Shown piece after piece: positions 1-8,637 of a stretch of 64,000 nucleotides of DNA. This stretch comes from an uncultured Bacteroidota bacterium (GTDB taxonomy: Bacteria; Bacteroidota; Bacteroidia; 2-12-FULL-35-15): positions 36,400 to 100,399 of the forward strand of contig CAINDA010000051.1 in assembly GCA_903847205.1 (NCBI GenBank). The letters are read 5' to 3'. The notes beneath the pieces are model-generated. The model made no database searches. It had not been told where the DNA came from and worked only from the letters and a program-made list of their open reading frames with translations. Each line of letters begins with the position of its first letter. Positions within the stretch are counted from its first letter, which is position 1. The position numbers were made by a program, and so were the translations under genes.

Positions 1-1683
1 ACTTGCCGGGCCGGATGCTGTACCAGGGGTTGGGGTTCCTGTACATGCTGCAGATGCGGCTATAGTAACTAAATAATCTTCTGTTTCCCCATCGGTAATA
101 GCTAAGCAGGCATCTGCTTTGGTCAATGCCGAATTGTATTGAACTCTAACACGCATCCTTGTAGCACCAATTAATGCAGTTCCAGGAATTGTAATATTTG
201 AATTAATTACAACTCCATTACCGCTGCCAATTGCTGTAAATTCGGTAGTATCAAAAACTCCATTTTGGTTATAATCAATCCATACAGAAACAAACTCTGT
301 TCCGCCGCTGCCGACAGTTACTGCAATAGGATAAGTTAAAGAAGTATTGAGAGTAGCAGTAGGGGTGGTATATGACGCATAACCATTGGTACTGCATGTT
401 GTTGTGTTATTAATTGTGGCGATAGTTACATTAGTAATTACGTCATTTAGGGTGCAATCTGATGAAGCAGGTGTACAATAGCAGTTTGAAGGGGTGTTCA
501 ATGTTACATGAACAACATTTGATGTAGCTGGCGAACTGCTGCATGTTACAACACACTGGTAATAGGCTGCTGCTGTCTGAGTTGCAGCATAAGTTGAAGT
601 TGTTGCTCCTGCAATGTTTGTGAATGAGCCGGCAACACCTGTTGCAGATGACTGCCATTGGAAAGTAATGCCTGAAACATTGCTGGTATAACCTGTTAAA
701 ACAAGATTAAAGCTTACTCCGCTGCATGCACTAACCGGACCAGATGCTGTTCCAGCTGTAGGTGTTCCAGTGCAGGCAGCTGCTGGTGTCCAGGTGTAAG
801 TGAGTCCTGAGGCGGGTATATTTGCAACAGCAAGGTAACAAGTGTCAGTGTTGTGAGTACCTGCGGCAGATGCAGCCCAGGTTGTGGGGGTTTTTCTGTT
901 ATTAAAATCAGAAGTGGAAATGCCTCTCAGTCCTACTTCGTATGTACTTGCAGTTGCATTGGTTTGAAACAATCCATAAACAATTGAAACTACATTTGTT
1001 GTTTCCTGAAGTCGGATTTGGAAATTAAATAAATCATTACGGCCTTGAGTAGCAAGGGAACCATATTTGCGAGCACGGGTCCATTGAATCACGCATGTTC
1101 TGTTGGGAGAAGTACCAAGCAATTTATATTGAATATTTCCTAAAACGGTAAAGGTTGTTGCTGTTCCTGTTGTTGTTGCATTTGTAGAAACGGTCAGAGT
1201 TGTTGCGCCTACTGCTGTTATCGTAGTTCCTGCGGCAAATCCTGTAGAAGTAACAAACACATCACCAGGATAAAAACCGGCTGTACTTGAAACGTTTGTA
1301 ATAATATTACTTCCTGTTGTTCTATCGCCCACTGAGGTATAACCTAACTGAAGATCGTGGGACAATGCCGAAATAATATTATCCGTGGCTCCGGTACTTA
1401 TGGGGTTATATGCGTTTGCTGTGCCTGCAGTTGAACCGAGGTTTATCCAGCCATTATTATTCAGTCCGAACTGGGTATAATTTACACCATTATATTTAAA
1501 GGTAAATCCTATAGGCAATGCGGCAACAATTGTATCGTCAGTGATTCCGTTCGCAACATTTGTGCCTGAAGTTATCGGAGTGTATGTTCCTGAAGAACTT
1601 GCGAAAGAATAAATGCTTACCTGAGCATTCATAAAACTGCAGAGGCAGGCGGCTGTAAATAATGTAAGTACTGTTTTTTTCAT
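1..1683 (-). CDS. Secreted GEVED / Ig-like domain protein (partial, runs off window start)
   Basis: Reading leftward from an ATG at 1683, the frame stays open to base 1 (561 codons) with no stop, so the C-terminus lies outside. The product begins with a signal peptide (MKKTVLTLFTAA ... NAQ). The N-terminal part is a T/S/G-rich beta-sandwich-like region; then comes an Ig-like segment with paired cysteines (SACSGVSFNLVLTG ... YYQCVVTC). A GEVED-type module follows, with VWIDYNQNGVFD and later DGETEDYLV. Another Ig-like repeat starts just before the window edge (ACTGTPTPGTASG). Such proteins in Bacteroidota are usually large, exported and anchored or released by the type IX system through a C-terminal sorting domain; that domain cannot be seen here. 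Probably an adhesin or surface protein. The short open frames on the other strand are shadows. Confidence 0.85.
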   Translation of the reverse strand, partial: MKKTVLTLFTAACLCSFMNAQVSIYSFASSSGTYTPITSGTNVANGITDDTIVAALPIGFTFKYNGVNYTQFGLNNNGWINLGSTAGTANAYNPISTGATDNIISALSHDLQLGYTSVGDRTTGSNIITNVSSTAGFYPGDVFVTSTGFAAGTTITAVGATTLTVSTNATTTGTATTFTVLGNIQYKLLGTSPNRTCVIQWTRARKYGSLATQGRNDLFNFQIRLQETTNVVSIVYGLFQTNATASTYEVGLRGISTSDFNNRKTPTTWAASAAGTHNTDTCYLAVANIPASGLTYTWTPAAACTGTPTAGTASGPVSACSGVSFNLVLTGYTSNVSGITFQWQSSATGVAGSFTNIAGATTSTYAATQTAAAYYQCVVTCSSSPATSNVVHVTLNTPSNCYCTPASSDCTLNDVITNVTIATINNTTTCSTNGYASYTTPTATLNTSLTYPIAVTVGSGGTEFVSVWIDYNQNGVFDTTEFTAIGSGNGVVINSNITIPGTALIGATRMRVRVQYNSALTKADACLAITDGETEDYLVTIAASAACTGTPTPGTASGPAS

Positions 1684-2135
1684 TTTATATATTTTTAAGG
1701 TTGATTTTCTAACGAGGCCCAAAAATACAACAATTTTTTCACTGAAAAACAGCTGGTTAACTATTCTGCTCATTGTGAGAGCCAAAGACCTTAAAGTAGA
1801 GGGCCGGGGACAGGATATTTTAATAAAAAATCAAAAAAGGCCTTCTGAACAGACAGTTAAGTGAATATGTCTTGAATTAATCTATTCGTAAATTCAACAG
1901 GCGGAAAATAAATTTATAGGCTTGAGTAATAATTCGAAGTCTATAAATATGGTTTTTGCGATTAAATTTAATTAATTCTTAAAGGGATAAAAAGGGAATT
2001 AATGTAACCGAATTGTGAAACCCGATTTCTGGGATTTATTCACTATATAAGTTATAATTCGATTGTAGATTAAGGTTTTTTATAATAGAATCTTAGCCGC
2101 GGATTGCGATTTTTCTGTTTAAATTTCTACCTGAT
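1684..2135. other. Intergenic region upstream of the GEVED protein gene
   Basis: No gene is seen in these 452 bases. On the minus strand a TATTTTTG sequence at 1720-1727 matches the Bacteroidota -7 element (TAnnTTTG) and lies 37 bases upstream of the GEVED-protein start, so it is a plausible promoter. No convincing -33 partner was found. The rest is AT-rich without a clear hairpin or repeat. Confidence 0.5.
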
Positions 2136-2564
2136 TTATCCCTTTTCTTCGGTATGATGTAGATCATAAAATACGGGATCGCCGTTTATTGGAGCAATGT
2201 CCTTCTTAAACCTTTCAAGAAGGTTCATTTCCTCTGATGTTACCGGGGGATAAGCTTTTGCAATCTTTTCCATCACTTTTATGAAAGTTTCTTTCAGCTG
2301 CGGACTTAAATAATGTTTGTTGAGTTTGATTTCTTTTATTGCCCAGTCATAAGCAGTTTCTGTATCGACGTATTTATCTTTTTCAAGTATCTGAAAAATA
2401 ATTTCGGACACATCAAAATCATAATCATTACAGCGCAGTTCAGCGACAGTAATGTCATGAAATGTTTTGCGTTCTTCCTTCTGGATAACGCCGTCTGCGC
2501 GAGCTATAGCATAAGCAAGTTCGCCTAATGCTATATGAAGATTTTGGAGAGGTGACATTGACAT
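2136..2564 (-). CDS. TerB-like helical protein
   Basis: 142 residues, all-helical by composition, with no signal peptide. The N-terminus (ALGELAYAIARADGVIQKEE) is the hallmark of TerB/DjlA-like domains: a hydrophobic helix followed by an acidic A-D-G-x-I-x-x-E-E segment that in family members binds metal or forms an interaction surface. A second half-repeat (YDWAIKEIKLNKHYLSPQLKETFI) matches the rest of the fold. Function in this genome is unknown; TerB-like modules are linked to tellurite resistance and stress signalling. It is transcribed away from the histidine kinase at 2738, and the two share the short region 2565-2737. ATGs at 2564 and 2558 are both possible starts. Confidence 0.7.
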   Translation of the reverse strand: MSMSPLQNLHIALGELAYAIARADGVIQKEERKTFHDITVAELRCNDYDFDVSEIIFQILEKDKYVDTETAYDWAIKEIKLNKHYLSPQLKETFIKVMEKIAKAYPPVTSEEMNLLERFKKDIAPINGDPVFYDLHHTEEKG

Positions 2565-2683
2565 GATAAGTGGTTTTTACAAGATCGGTTTCAAAAGTAG
2601 TTCATAAATTTTTTATAAGCTGTGACGCTGGTCAAAGCAAGATATGATTTTTGTCATATTTTATTAAAATCAAACTTTTCACT

Positions 2684-2711
2684 TTTGACTTCGTCAAAAT
2701 CAGTAAATTTG
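2684..2711 (+). promoter_or_regulatory. Bacteroidota-type promoter of the histidine kinase operon
   Basis: TTTG at 2684-2687 and TAAATTTG at 2704-2711, separated by 16 bases, match the -33/-7 pattern used by the primary sigma factor of Bacteroidota. The predicted transcript would begin near 2716-2718. This places the TTG at 2651 and the ATG at 2714 upstream of or at the transcription start and favours the ATG at 2738 as the kinase start. Confidence 0.6.
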
Positions 2712-2737
2712 CCATGAATAGAAATGGAAAAATAAAA

Positions 2738-3916
2738 ATGGAAGGCAAGGAAGGTATTGATGCCCTTTTTCTTTATGCAACTGAAGGTATACTCGCAGTG
2801 AATGATAAAGGAGAAATTACACGTGTTAACCCAAGTGCTGAAAGGCTCTTTGGTTATGAGAAAGATGAGCTTATCGGAAAGAAAATTGAAGTGCTGATAC
2901 CAAAACGGTTTTCAAATCATATAGATCAACGGGAAAAATTCAGCCATAATCCGCATGCCCGCTCAATGGGAGCAGGCATGGAGCTTTACGGCTGTAAGAA
3001 AAACGGAACCGAATTTCCGGTTGAAATTAGTTTAAGCCCCTATTCTGCTTCTCATGGAAAATTTGTTATCGCTTTCATTATAGATATTACTATTCGTAAA
3101 CTCGCCGAAGAAAAATTAAAAAACTATTCTGCGGAGCTGGCGAGACAGGTAAAAAACCGGACACTTATATTAGAGGAGGCTATTGTAGAGCTGGAAAACA
3201 CAAAGAAAGATTTGAAAAAGGCTCTTGATAAGGAGAAAGATCTTAATGAATTAAAATCCCGTTTTGTTTCAATGGCCTCTCATGAATTCAGAACCCCGCT
3301 CACGACCATGCTTTCGTCTCTTTCACTTGTTACCAAGTATGGGGAATTAAACGACAAAGAAAATCAATTAAAACATGTTGGTAAAATAAAAACCTCTATC
3401 AATAATCTAACGGATATTTTGAATGACTTCCTTTCAGTAAGTAAGCTGGAAGAAGGTAAAATTGAGAATATGCCAGAGGAAATGAACCTGAAAACTTTTA
3501 TTTCGGATATCATATCGGAGGTGAATGCCCTGGCTGTTAACGGCCAAAAAATTACAATGAAATATTCGGGAAATGAAGTTGTTTCTCTGGATAAAAAACT
3601 TCTGAAAAACGTTCTGTTTAATCTTATTTCAAATGCAATTAAATTTTCTCATGAAGGCGGTGTAATTGAAGTTGCAGCGCAGGTGTTAAATTCTTCCGTA
3701 AAAATTTTAGTGAAAGATAATGGAATAGGGATTTCTGAAGAGGATCAGAAGCATTTGTTTGAGCGTTTTTTCAGAGGAGGCAACGCCACACACATTCAAG
3801 GTACAGGTTTGGGATTAAACATTGTTGAAAAGTATGCCGAGCAGATGAATGGCTCGGTTGACTTTGAAAGTGAGGAAAATAAAGGAACAACATTTACAAT
3901 CATTATTCCACAATAA
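2738..3916 (+). CDS. PAS-domain sensor histidine kinase
   Basis: A soluble hybrid-free sensor kinase of about 392 residues from the ATG at 2738 (the frame extends upstream to a TTG at 2651, but a promoter overlaps that part). Order: PAS domain near residues 8-118 (ATEGILAVNDKGEITRVN, PSAERLFGYEKDELIGK), a coiled coil to about 175, a HisKA dimerisation domain with phospho-acceptor His near 182 (MASHEFRTPL), and an HATPase with N-box NLISNAIKF, G1 DNGIG and G2 GTGLGLN. There is no membrane segment, so the signal is cytoplasmic; PAS domains of this subtype often sense redox state or ligands, but no cofactor residue is evident here. The stop lies 2 bases before the receiver-Crp regulator gene, which is the likely phosphotransfer partner. 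Confidence 0.9.
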   Translation: MEGKEGIDALFLYATEGILAVNDKGEITRVNPSAERLFGYEKDELIGKKIEVLIPKRFSNHIDQREKFSHNPHARSMGAGMELYGCKKNGTEFPVEISLSPYSASHGKFVIAFIIDITIRKLAEEKLKNYSAELARQVKNRTLILEEAIVELENTKKDLKKALDKEKDLNELKSRFVSMASHEFRTPLTTMLSSLSLVTKYGELNDKENQLKHVGKIKTSINNLTDILNDFLSVSKLEEGKIENMPEEMNLKTFISDIISEVNALAVNGQKITMKYSGNEVVSLDKKLLKNVLFNLISNAIKFSHEGGVIEVAAQVLNSSVKILVKDNGIGISEEDQKHLFERFFRGGNATHIQGTGLGLNIVEKYAEQMNGSVDFESEENKGTTFTIIIPQ

Positions 3917-3918
3917 AT

Positions 3919-4977
3919 ATGAAAAAAATTCTTTTAATAGAGGACAATAAAGACGTTCGCGAAAACACAGCAGAAATTCTTAAACTCGCACAATACAGCG
4001 TTATTACTGCCCAAAACGGAAAAGAAGGGGTGGAACTCGCACAAAAAGAAAAACCTGATCTGATCATCTGTGATATAATGATGCCTGTGCTTGACGGGCA
4101 CGGTGCGCTGCATCTGCTTTCGAAAAATGATGAAACATCAAGTATTCCTTTCATTTTTTTAACTGCAAAAGCTGAGCGCTCAGACTTTAGAAAAGGAATG
4201 GAAATGGGGGCTGACGATTATTTGACAAAACCTTTTGACGATGTTGAATTACTGAATGCTATTGAAAGCCGTCTGAAGAAAAATGAGATACTAAAAAATC
4301 AATTTTCAAAAAATATAGAAGGTATAGATGAGTTTATTAACCAGGTAAAAGGTATTGATTCTCTGAAAAAACTTTCGGAAAAACGCGATGTCAGAATTTA
4401 TAAAAAGAAGGAAGATATATATAAAGAAGACAGCTATCCGAAAGGAATTTATTTTATCAGCAAAGGAAAGGTGAAAATATGCCAATCGAATGAATCGGGT
4501 AAAGAGCTCATTATAGAACTTCACAAGGAAGGAGACTTTTTCGGCTACCTTTCTTTACTTCAGGATGAAAAGCACAGCGGTTCTGCAACCGCGCTTGAAG
4601 ATTCTGAAATTTATATGATACCTAAAGATGATTTTTTTGCTTTGATCTATAAAAATGCAGAAGTGTCAAAGAAATTTATTGAAATGCTTTCGAATAACTT
4701 ACGTGAAAATGAAAAACAGCTTGTTAAGCTTGCTTATAATTCAGTAAGAAAAAGAGTTGCTGAGGCGCTTGTTAAGCTTTCAGACAAGTATAAAAAAGAT
4801 GCAGAACAAAAATTCAGCATGAATGTTTCACGAGAAGATCTCGCCAACCTTGTTGGAACCGCTACCGAAACTGTTATCCGCACCCTGAGCGATTTTAAAG
4901 AAGATAAATTAATAGAAATTGCAGGCGGTAAAATTACCATCCTTAATTATGATAAGCTGGCAAAGCTTAAAAATTAA
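3919..4977 (+). CDS. Response regulator with receiver, cyclic-nucleotide-binding-like and Crp/Fnr HTH domains
   Basis: 352 residues. Receiver domain at residues 1-120: acidic pair ED at 8-9, phospho-acceptor Asp52 in LIICDIMMP, and the switch Lys in ADDYLTKPF. A linker leads to a cNMP-binding-like beta-roll (GIYFISKGKVKICQSN, EGDFFGYLSLL) at about 155-275, and a Crp-type winged helix (VSREDLANLVGTATETVIRTL) at about 300-352. The expected cysteines of an Fnr iron-sulfur cluster are not present, so control is presumably through phosphorylation by the kinase encoded 2 bases upstream. This REC-Crp architecture is found in Bacteroidota near universal stress protein genes, which is the arrangement here. 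Confidence 0.9.
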   Translation: MKKILLIEDNKDVRENTAEILKLAQYSVITAQNGKEGVELAQKEKPDLIICDIMMPVLDGHGALHLLSKNDETSSIPFIFLTAKAERSDFRKGMEMGADDYLTKPFDDVELLNAIESRLKKNEILKNQFSKNIEGIDEFINQVKGIDSLKKLSEKRDVRIYKKKEDIYKEDSYPKGIYFISKGKVKICQSNESGKELIIELHKEGDFFGYLSLLQDEKHSGSATALEDSEIYMIPKDDFFALIYKNAEVSKKFIEMLSNNLRENEKQLVKLAYNSVRKRVAEALVKLSDKYKKDAEQKFSMNVSREDLANLVGTATETVIRTLSDFKEDKLIEIAGGKITILNYDKLAKLKN

Positions 4978-5282
4978 TTTAATATAAATTCTGCTGGTCA
5001 GCAGCATAATTAGCTGATAATAATCATATCCATTTCTGATCCCGCTCATTCAGCTTGATGAATAAGGTAATTACTTTTGCTTCAATTTAAACTATTGAAA
5101 AAAAGTAATTGAAAAATTTATTCATCACAACAAACCTTCAACACCCTTTGATTTCAAAGTTTATTCAGAATAAGCGAGCCGGTATTCCGGTGATTTTTTT
5201 TTGCCCATTAATACCCGGTTAAGGGATAGAAGGGCTGTGCATATTAATTAAATAACTATAAGGTTAATCTAAAAATAGAGTG
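4978..5282. other. Intergenic region with long imperfect inverted repeat upstream of the usp gene
   Basis: Between the regulator and the stress protein genes (305 bases). The left arm at 5057-5078 (GATGAATAA, then AATTACTTTT) is mirrored by the right arm at 5101-5126 (AAAAGTAATT, then TTATTCATC), differing only by a few unpaired bases. It contains TACTTTTG at 5072-5079, a -7-like element, inside the left arm. It could be an operator overlapping a promoter, or a terminator-like hairpin after the regulator gene; no long U tract follows. Confidence 0.5.
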
Positions 5283-6110
5283 ATGAAGACAATTCTTGTA
5301 CCTACTGATTTTTCAAAAAATTCAAGTAATGCTATAAATTATGCTGCTGAAATTGCAAAGTTGAGTAAGGCGGAATTAGTTCTTATGCATATTTATTATA
5401 TCCCGGTTGTTACCGCTGATGCTCCTGTTGTGATGCCTGCCTGGAGTGATATAGAAAAAGATTGTTTAGCTGCGTTGAAAAAAACTGCACGAAGCATTCA
5501 TGCTAAATACGGCAAAAGTTTAGCGATTAAATGTGTCTGCAGGATGGGGTTTGCAGTGGACGAAACAATTAAGCAATATACTGAAGAAAAGAAAATTGAC
5601 ATGGTTATAATGGGAATGCATGGAGCAGGATACCTGACCGAAAAGCTGATTGGCAGTAATACTTCAGCATTAATAAAAAAATCGGATTGCCCGGTAATGG
5701 TGATAAATGAGCATGTGAAATTTAAAAAAATAAAGAAAATTATTTTAGCGTGCGATTACGAAAAAATACCCGGCAAACCAGTGTTTAATATATTGAAAAA
5801 GTTTGTGACGCTTTTTAAATCAGAGGTATTTGTGCTTCATGTAATTAATGAAAATAAAAAAATTGCTGCATCAAAAGAAACGATCATTAATAAAGAAATT
5901 ATTAAGAGTTTGAAAGGTGCTGATGTCTCTTTTTGTTTTATTGAAAATGATAATACGATAAGCGGCATTAATGAATTTGCGGCAGAAAAAAAAGCGGACA
6001 TGATTGTGATTATTCCGCGAGTGCATAACTTTCTTGATCGTGTTTTCAAAGAAAGCAATACTAAACGAATGGTTTTTCATTCTTCGATTCCATTACTTGC
6101 CTTGCACTAA
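5283..6110 (+). CDS. Universal stress protein, tandem UspA domains
   Basis: About 275 residues with two UspA-type domains. The first (TILVPTDFSKNSSNAINYAAE ... VIMGMHGAGYLTEKLIGSN ... CPVMVI) keeps the ATP-binding signature G-x2-G-x9-G-S/T. The second half, after about residue 150, retains the fold pattern (IILACDYE ... MIVIIPRVHNF ... IPLLALH) but has lost the nucleotide-binding loop. An ATG at 5283 follows directly on an in-frame GTG at 5280; the ATG is the better start. Located downstream of the kinase/Crp-type regulator pair, a common partnership in Bacteroidota where Usp genes respond to oxygen limitation or growth arrest (family knowledge; regulation here is inferred). Confidence 0.9.
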   Translation: MKTILVPTDFSKNSSNAINYAAEIAKLSKAELVLMHIYYIPVVTADAPVVMPAWSDIEKDCLAALKKTARSIHAKYGKSLAIKCVCRMGFAVDETIKQYTEEKKIDMVIMGMHGAGYLTEKLIGSNTSALIKKSDCPVMVINEHVKFKKIKKIILACDYEKIPGKPVFNILKKFVTLFKSEVFVLHVINENKKIAASKETIINKEIIKSLKGADVSFCFIENDNTISGINEFAAEKKADMIVIIPRVHNFLDRVFKESNTKRMVFHSSIPLLALH

Positions 6111-6149
6111 AAAACATAACGGATAAAAAGCAGTAACATAATATTTAAA

Positions 6150-6521
6150 ATGAAAATAATCATTAACGATCACAGAAAAATTTTCGCGATACAAGAAGAA
6201 TTCAATACTTTTTTTCCTTACCTGAAACTTGAATTTTTATCAAAACCGCATAAACCTAAGGGAGCATCGGCAAAGAAGCTTGTAAAATCAAACAACAGTA
6301 CATTGGGTGAATGCAGGACTATTCATAGAAAAGGAGAAATAATAATATCTCCCGAAATGACAACGATAGACCTTGAAGAAAACTTCTACAATGATTATGG
6401 GTTAGGAGTGCTGATATTCAGAAAATCGGGTAAAGTTTGGCTGGAAACAACTGTTACAAATGGCTGGACACTGAAAGAGCAAAACGTGCAGGGAGAAGAT
6501 TTATGTAAAGTATCTAAATGA
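6150..6521 (+). CDS. Conserved small protein downstream of usp
   Basis: 123 residues, start ATG at 6150, 39 bases after the usp stop, so probably co-transcribed. The sequence has no signal peptide or membrane helix; it begins with a short beta-strand and FNTFFPYLKLEFL, carries a basic stretch (KPHKPKGASAKK), and ends in a small beta-rich domain (ISPEMTTIDLEENFYNDYGL, VLIFRKSGKVWLETT, NGWTLKEQN). I do not recognise a named family. Its position after a Usp gene and a two-component pair suggests a role in the same response. Confidence 0.65.
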   Translation: MKIIINDHRKIFAIQEEFNTFFPYLKLEFLSKPHKPKGASAKKLVKSNNSTLGECRTIHRKGEIIISPEMTTIDLEENFYNDYGLGVLIFRKSGKVWLETTVTNGWTLKEQNVQGEDLCKVSK

Positions 6522-7032
6522 AAAATGTGAAATTGATTAATTTCATCCTTATGATTAAATAATCTCTTGCCAACCTAAATAAATACAAGATTGTTTTTTA
6601 TTCTTTCCTTAGCCTTCGGCTTTTCGTCACCGCAGCCGAGAATCAATGAAATATTTACATGTTCGGATTTTGGGAAATTCAGCTTCGGATAAACCCCGTC
6701 CCTTCCGCAGTTCGGGATTATGTTTTATTAATTGGGCATCTGCATGGCAAAAAATTATAAGTTGTAATCCAAATGTGTGAATGATGTAATATATTTCAAA
6801 AGTTATGTAATTCAAATTCTTTAGAAAGCACACACCTTTGCGGTCGTTGCAAGATTCATTCTTTGTGTAAAATAAAATTGTGAATCAGTCCCAAAAAACT
6901 AAGGAACATGTTTTTATTTATGCGATTAATCAGTTTTTTTTATGAGCCGTATCATTCCGCATCCAATTTAAGGTGTGTTACTTTGAACCGCCTAAGAAAG
7001 AGAAATTATACTTCGGAATGCAAAGGAGAATA
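6522..7032. other. Intergenic region before the efflux operon
   Basis: 511 bases with no convincing gene; an open frame on the minus strand (6627-6833) lacks family resemblance and codon support. A weak -7-like element (TTACTTTG) lies at 6978-6985. An AAAGGAG ribosome-binding sequence at 7022-7028 precedes the outer-membrane factor start at 7033. Confidence 0.45.
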
Positions 7033-8466
7033 ATGGAAAATCAATTAAAAAATTTTATTGCTGCGTTTATTTTATACCTGATTTCGCCAGGTGTTTACGC
7101 ACAGGTTAAAGTCTGGACATTAAAAGAATGCTTAAATCAGGCTATAGAAAAAAATGTGCTGCTGAACCAGGATAAACTTGGAAACGAGATCAGCAAAATT
7201 AACTTTGAACAGTCGAAAGCAAATCAATATCCGAATTTGAATCTGAACGACGGGCATAACCTTAACTTCGGTTATTCATTAGATCCATATACATATCAAT
7301 ATACAAACCGGAATTTCTCTACAAATAATCTTTCCTTAAATAGTTCTGTTACTCTTTTTAATGGTTACCTGCTTGTTAATACAGTGAAGCAGAATAAACT
7401 CATTTATGATGCAGGCACGCTGGATGTTGAAAAAGCTAAAAATGATATTGTACTAAATGTACTTGCAGGCTATATGCAGCTGCTTATGGATTATGAAGCA
7501 ATAAACGCAGCTCAAGCGCAGGTTGAGGCAACGAGTACACAAGTTGAACAGACTAAAAAGTTTGTCGATTTTGGAAAGTCAGCTGAATTAAATTTGCTGC
7601 AGATACAATCACAGCTTGCATCCGACAAGCTTACAAAAGTGAATGCAGAAAGCCAGCTTCAGTTAGATAAAATCACACTACTTCAATTAATGAATACGCC
7701 TGTTTCGAATGATTTCGATATTGAGCGCCAGGAGTTAAAGGATTTGTTTCCTGAAATACCAATTTCAACAGAAGAGATAGATAAAATTTCGGAAGGTTTT
7801 CTGCCTCAGATAAAAAGTACGCAGCTAAAAACCAATGCTGCTGAATTCAGTTTAAAAATGGCGAAGAGCGCATGGTTTCCAAAGCTCACAATGACCGGAG
7901 CTGTGAGAACGGGATACTCGAGTTTGAAAAACAATATCACTGAATATACCACCTATCAGCAGTCAACAATAGGATACCTGAATAACAATCCGGCTGATCC
8001 GGTAATAGGCATGGTGCCGTTTACAATTATTAATAATCAGAAGGATGCTGTATCTGATCAATTAAAAAATAATTTCAATCAGGTAATAGGCTTTAGTTTA
8101 ACTGTACCCATATTCAATAATTTTCAGGCAAAAAACAATGTTGCTATTGCAAAAATAAACCTGGAGAATGCCAGACTGAATGAACAGCAGACAAAAAATG
8201 ATTTAAGAAAAAGTATTGAAACGGCTTATGCTAACCAGGTATCAGCAGGCAAAAAATGGACTGCTATTGAGGAACAGATGACATTAGAAAAACGAACTTA
8301 CTCCGATATGGAAAAAAAATTCACTTTCGGGGCGCTTGATGCAACTACTTTTCTGATTGAAAAAAACAACTATAACCGGGTTACCATGGCCTTGATACAG
8401 GCAAAATACGATTATGTATTAAAAACAAAAATGGTAAACTTTTACTTAGGCAAACCTTTATTATAA
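7033..8466 (+). CDS. TolC-family outer-membrane efflux factor
   Basis: About 477 residues from the ATG at 7033. This start is chosen because AAAGGAG lies 4 bases upstream and it places a signal peptide (NFIAAFILYLISPGVYAQ) at the N-terminus. The mature part begins WTLKECLNQAIEKN, the standard opening of outer-membrane efflux proteins, and shows two long repeats of alpha-helical hairpins (GYMQLLMDYEAINAAQAQVE; AYANQVSAGKKWTAIEEQM) with beta-strands typical of the trimeric barrel-tunnel. It provides the outer-membrane exit duct of a tripartite pump; the periplasmic adaptor and the ABC components follow downstream in the same orientation, separated by a 171-base gap holding a REP-like repeat. 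Confidence 0.9.
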   Translation: MENQLKNFIAAFILYLISPGVYAQVKVWTLKECLNQAIEKNVLLNQDKLGNEISKINFEQSKANQYPNLNLNDGHNLNFGYSLDPYTYQYTNRNFSTNNLSLNSSVTLFNGYLLVNTVKQNKLIYDAGTLDVEKAKNDIVLNVLAGYMQLLMDYEAINAAQAQVEATSTQVEQTKKFVDFGKSAELNLLQIQSQLASDKLTKVNAESQLQLDKITLLQLMNTPVSNDFDIERQELKDLFPEIPISTEEIDKISEGFLPQIKSTQLKTNAAEFSLKMAKSAWFPKLTMTGAVRTGYSSLKNNITEYTTYQQSTIGYLNNNPADPVIGMVPFTIINNQKDAVSDQLKNNFNQVIGFSLTVPIFNNFQAKNNVAIAKINLENARLNEQQTKNDLRKSIETAYANQVSAGKKWTAIEEQMTLEKRTYSDMEKKFTFGALDATTFLIEKNNYNRVTMALIQAKYDYVLKTKMVNFYLGKPLL

Positions 8467-8528
8467 GAATCTATTTAAATTTTAATTAATTAAAATACAC
8501 TATGACCATTCCCAAGCTATCGCACATA

Positions 8529-8586
8529 TTTCGACAAGCTCAATATGACATCGCACGCAGTCAGTCTGAGCCTGTCGAAGACATTA
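8529..8586. repeat. REP-like inverted repeat (copy 1)
   Basis: Two arms, TTTCGACAAGCTCA plus GACATCGCAC and GTCTGAGCCTGTCGAAG, form a palindromic unit between the outer-membrane factor and adaptor genes. The same core (TGAGCYTGTCGAA with flanking GACATCGCAC) recurs at 42263-42343, with the arms in the opposite order. Typical dispersed intergenic palindrome; may act as an attenuator inside the operon. Confidence 0.65.
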
Positions 8587-8637
8587 CGTTTGCTTTAACA
8601 AAACATTTAATTAAAATCTAAACAGTCTCTAAATAAA

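Noticed and set aside
443..658. Cysteine-rich minus-strand 71-codon frame
   Set aside because: Out-of-frame shadow inside the GEVED protein gene; cysteines come from repeated Gly/Ala/Thr codons in another frame.
6627..6833. Minus-strand 68-codon frame in the gap before the efflux operon
   Set aside because: No start context, signal or recognisable motif; located in AT-rich non-coding DNA.
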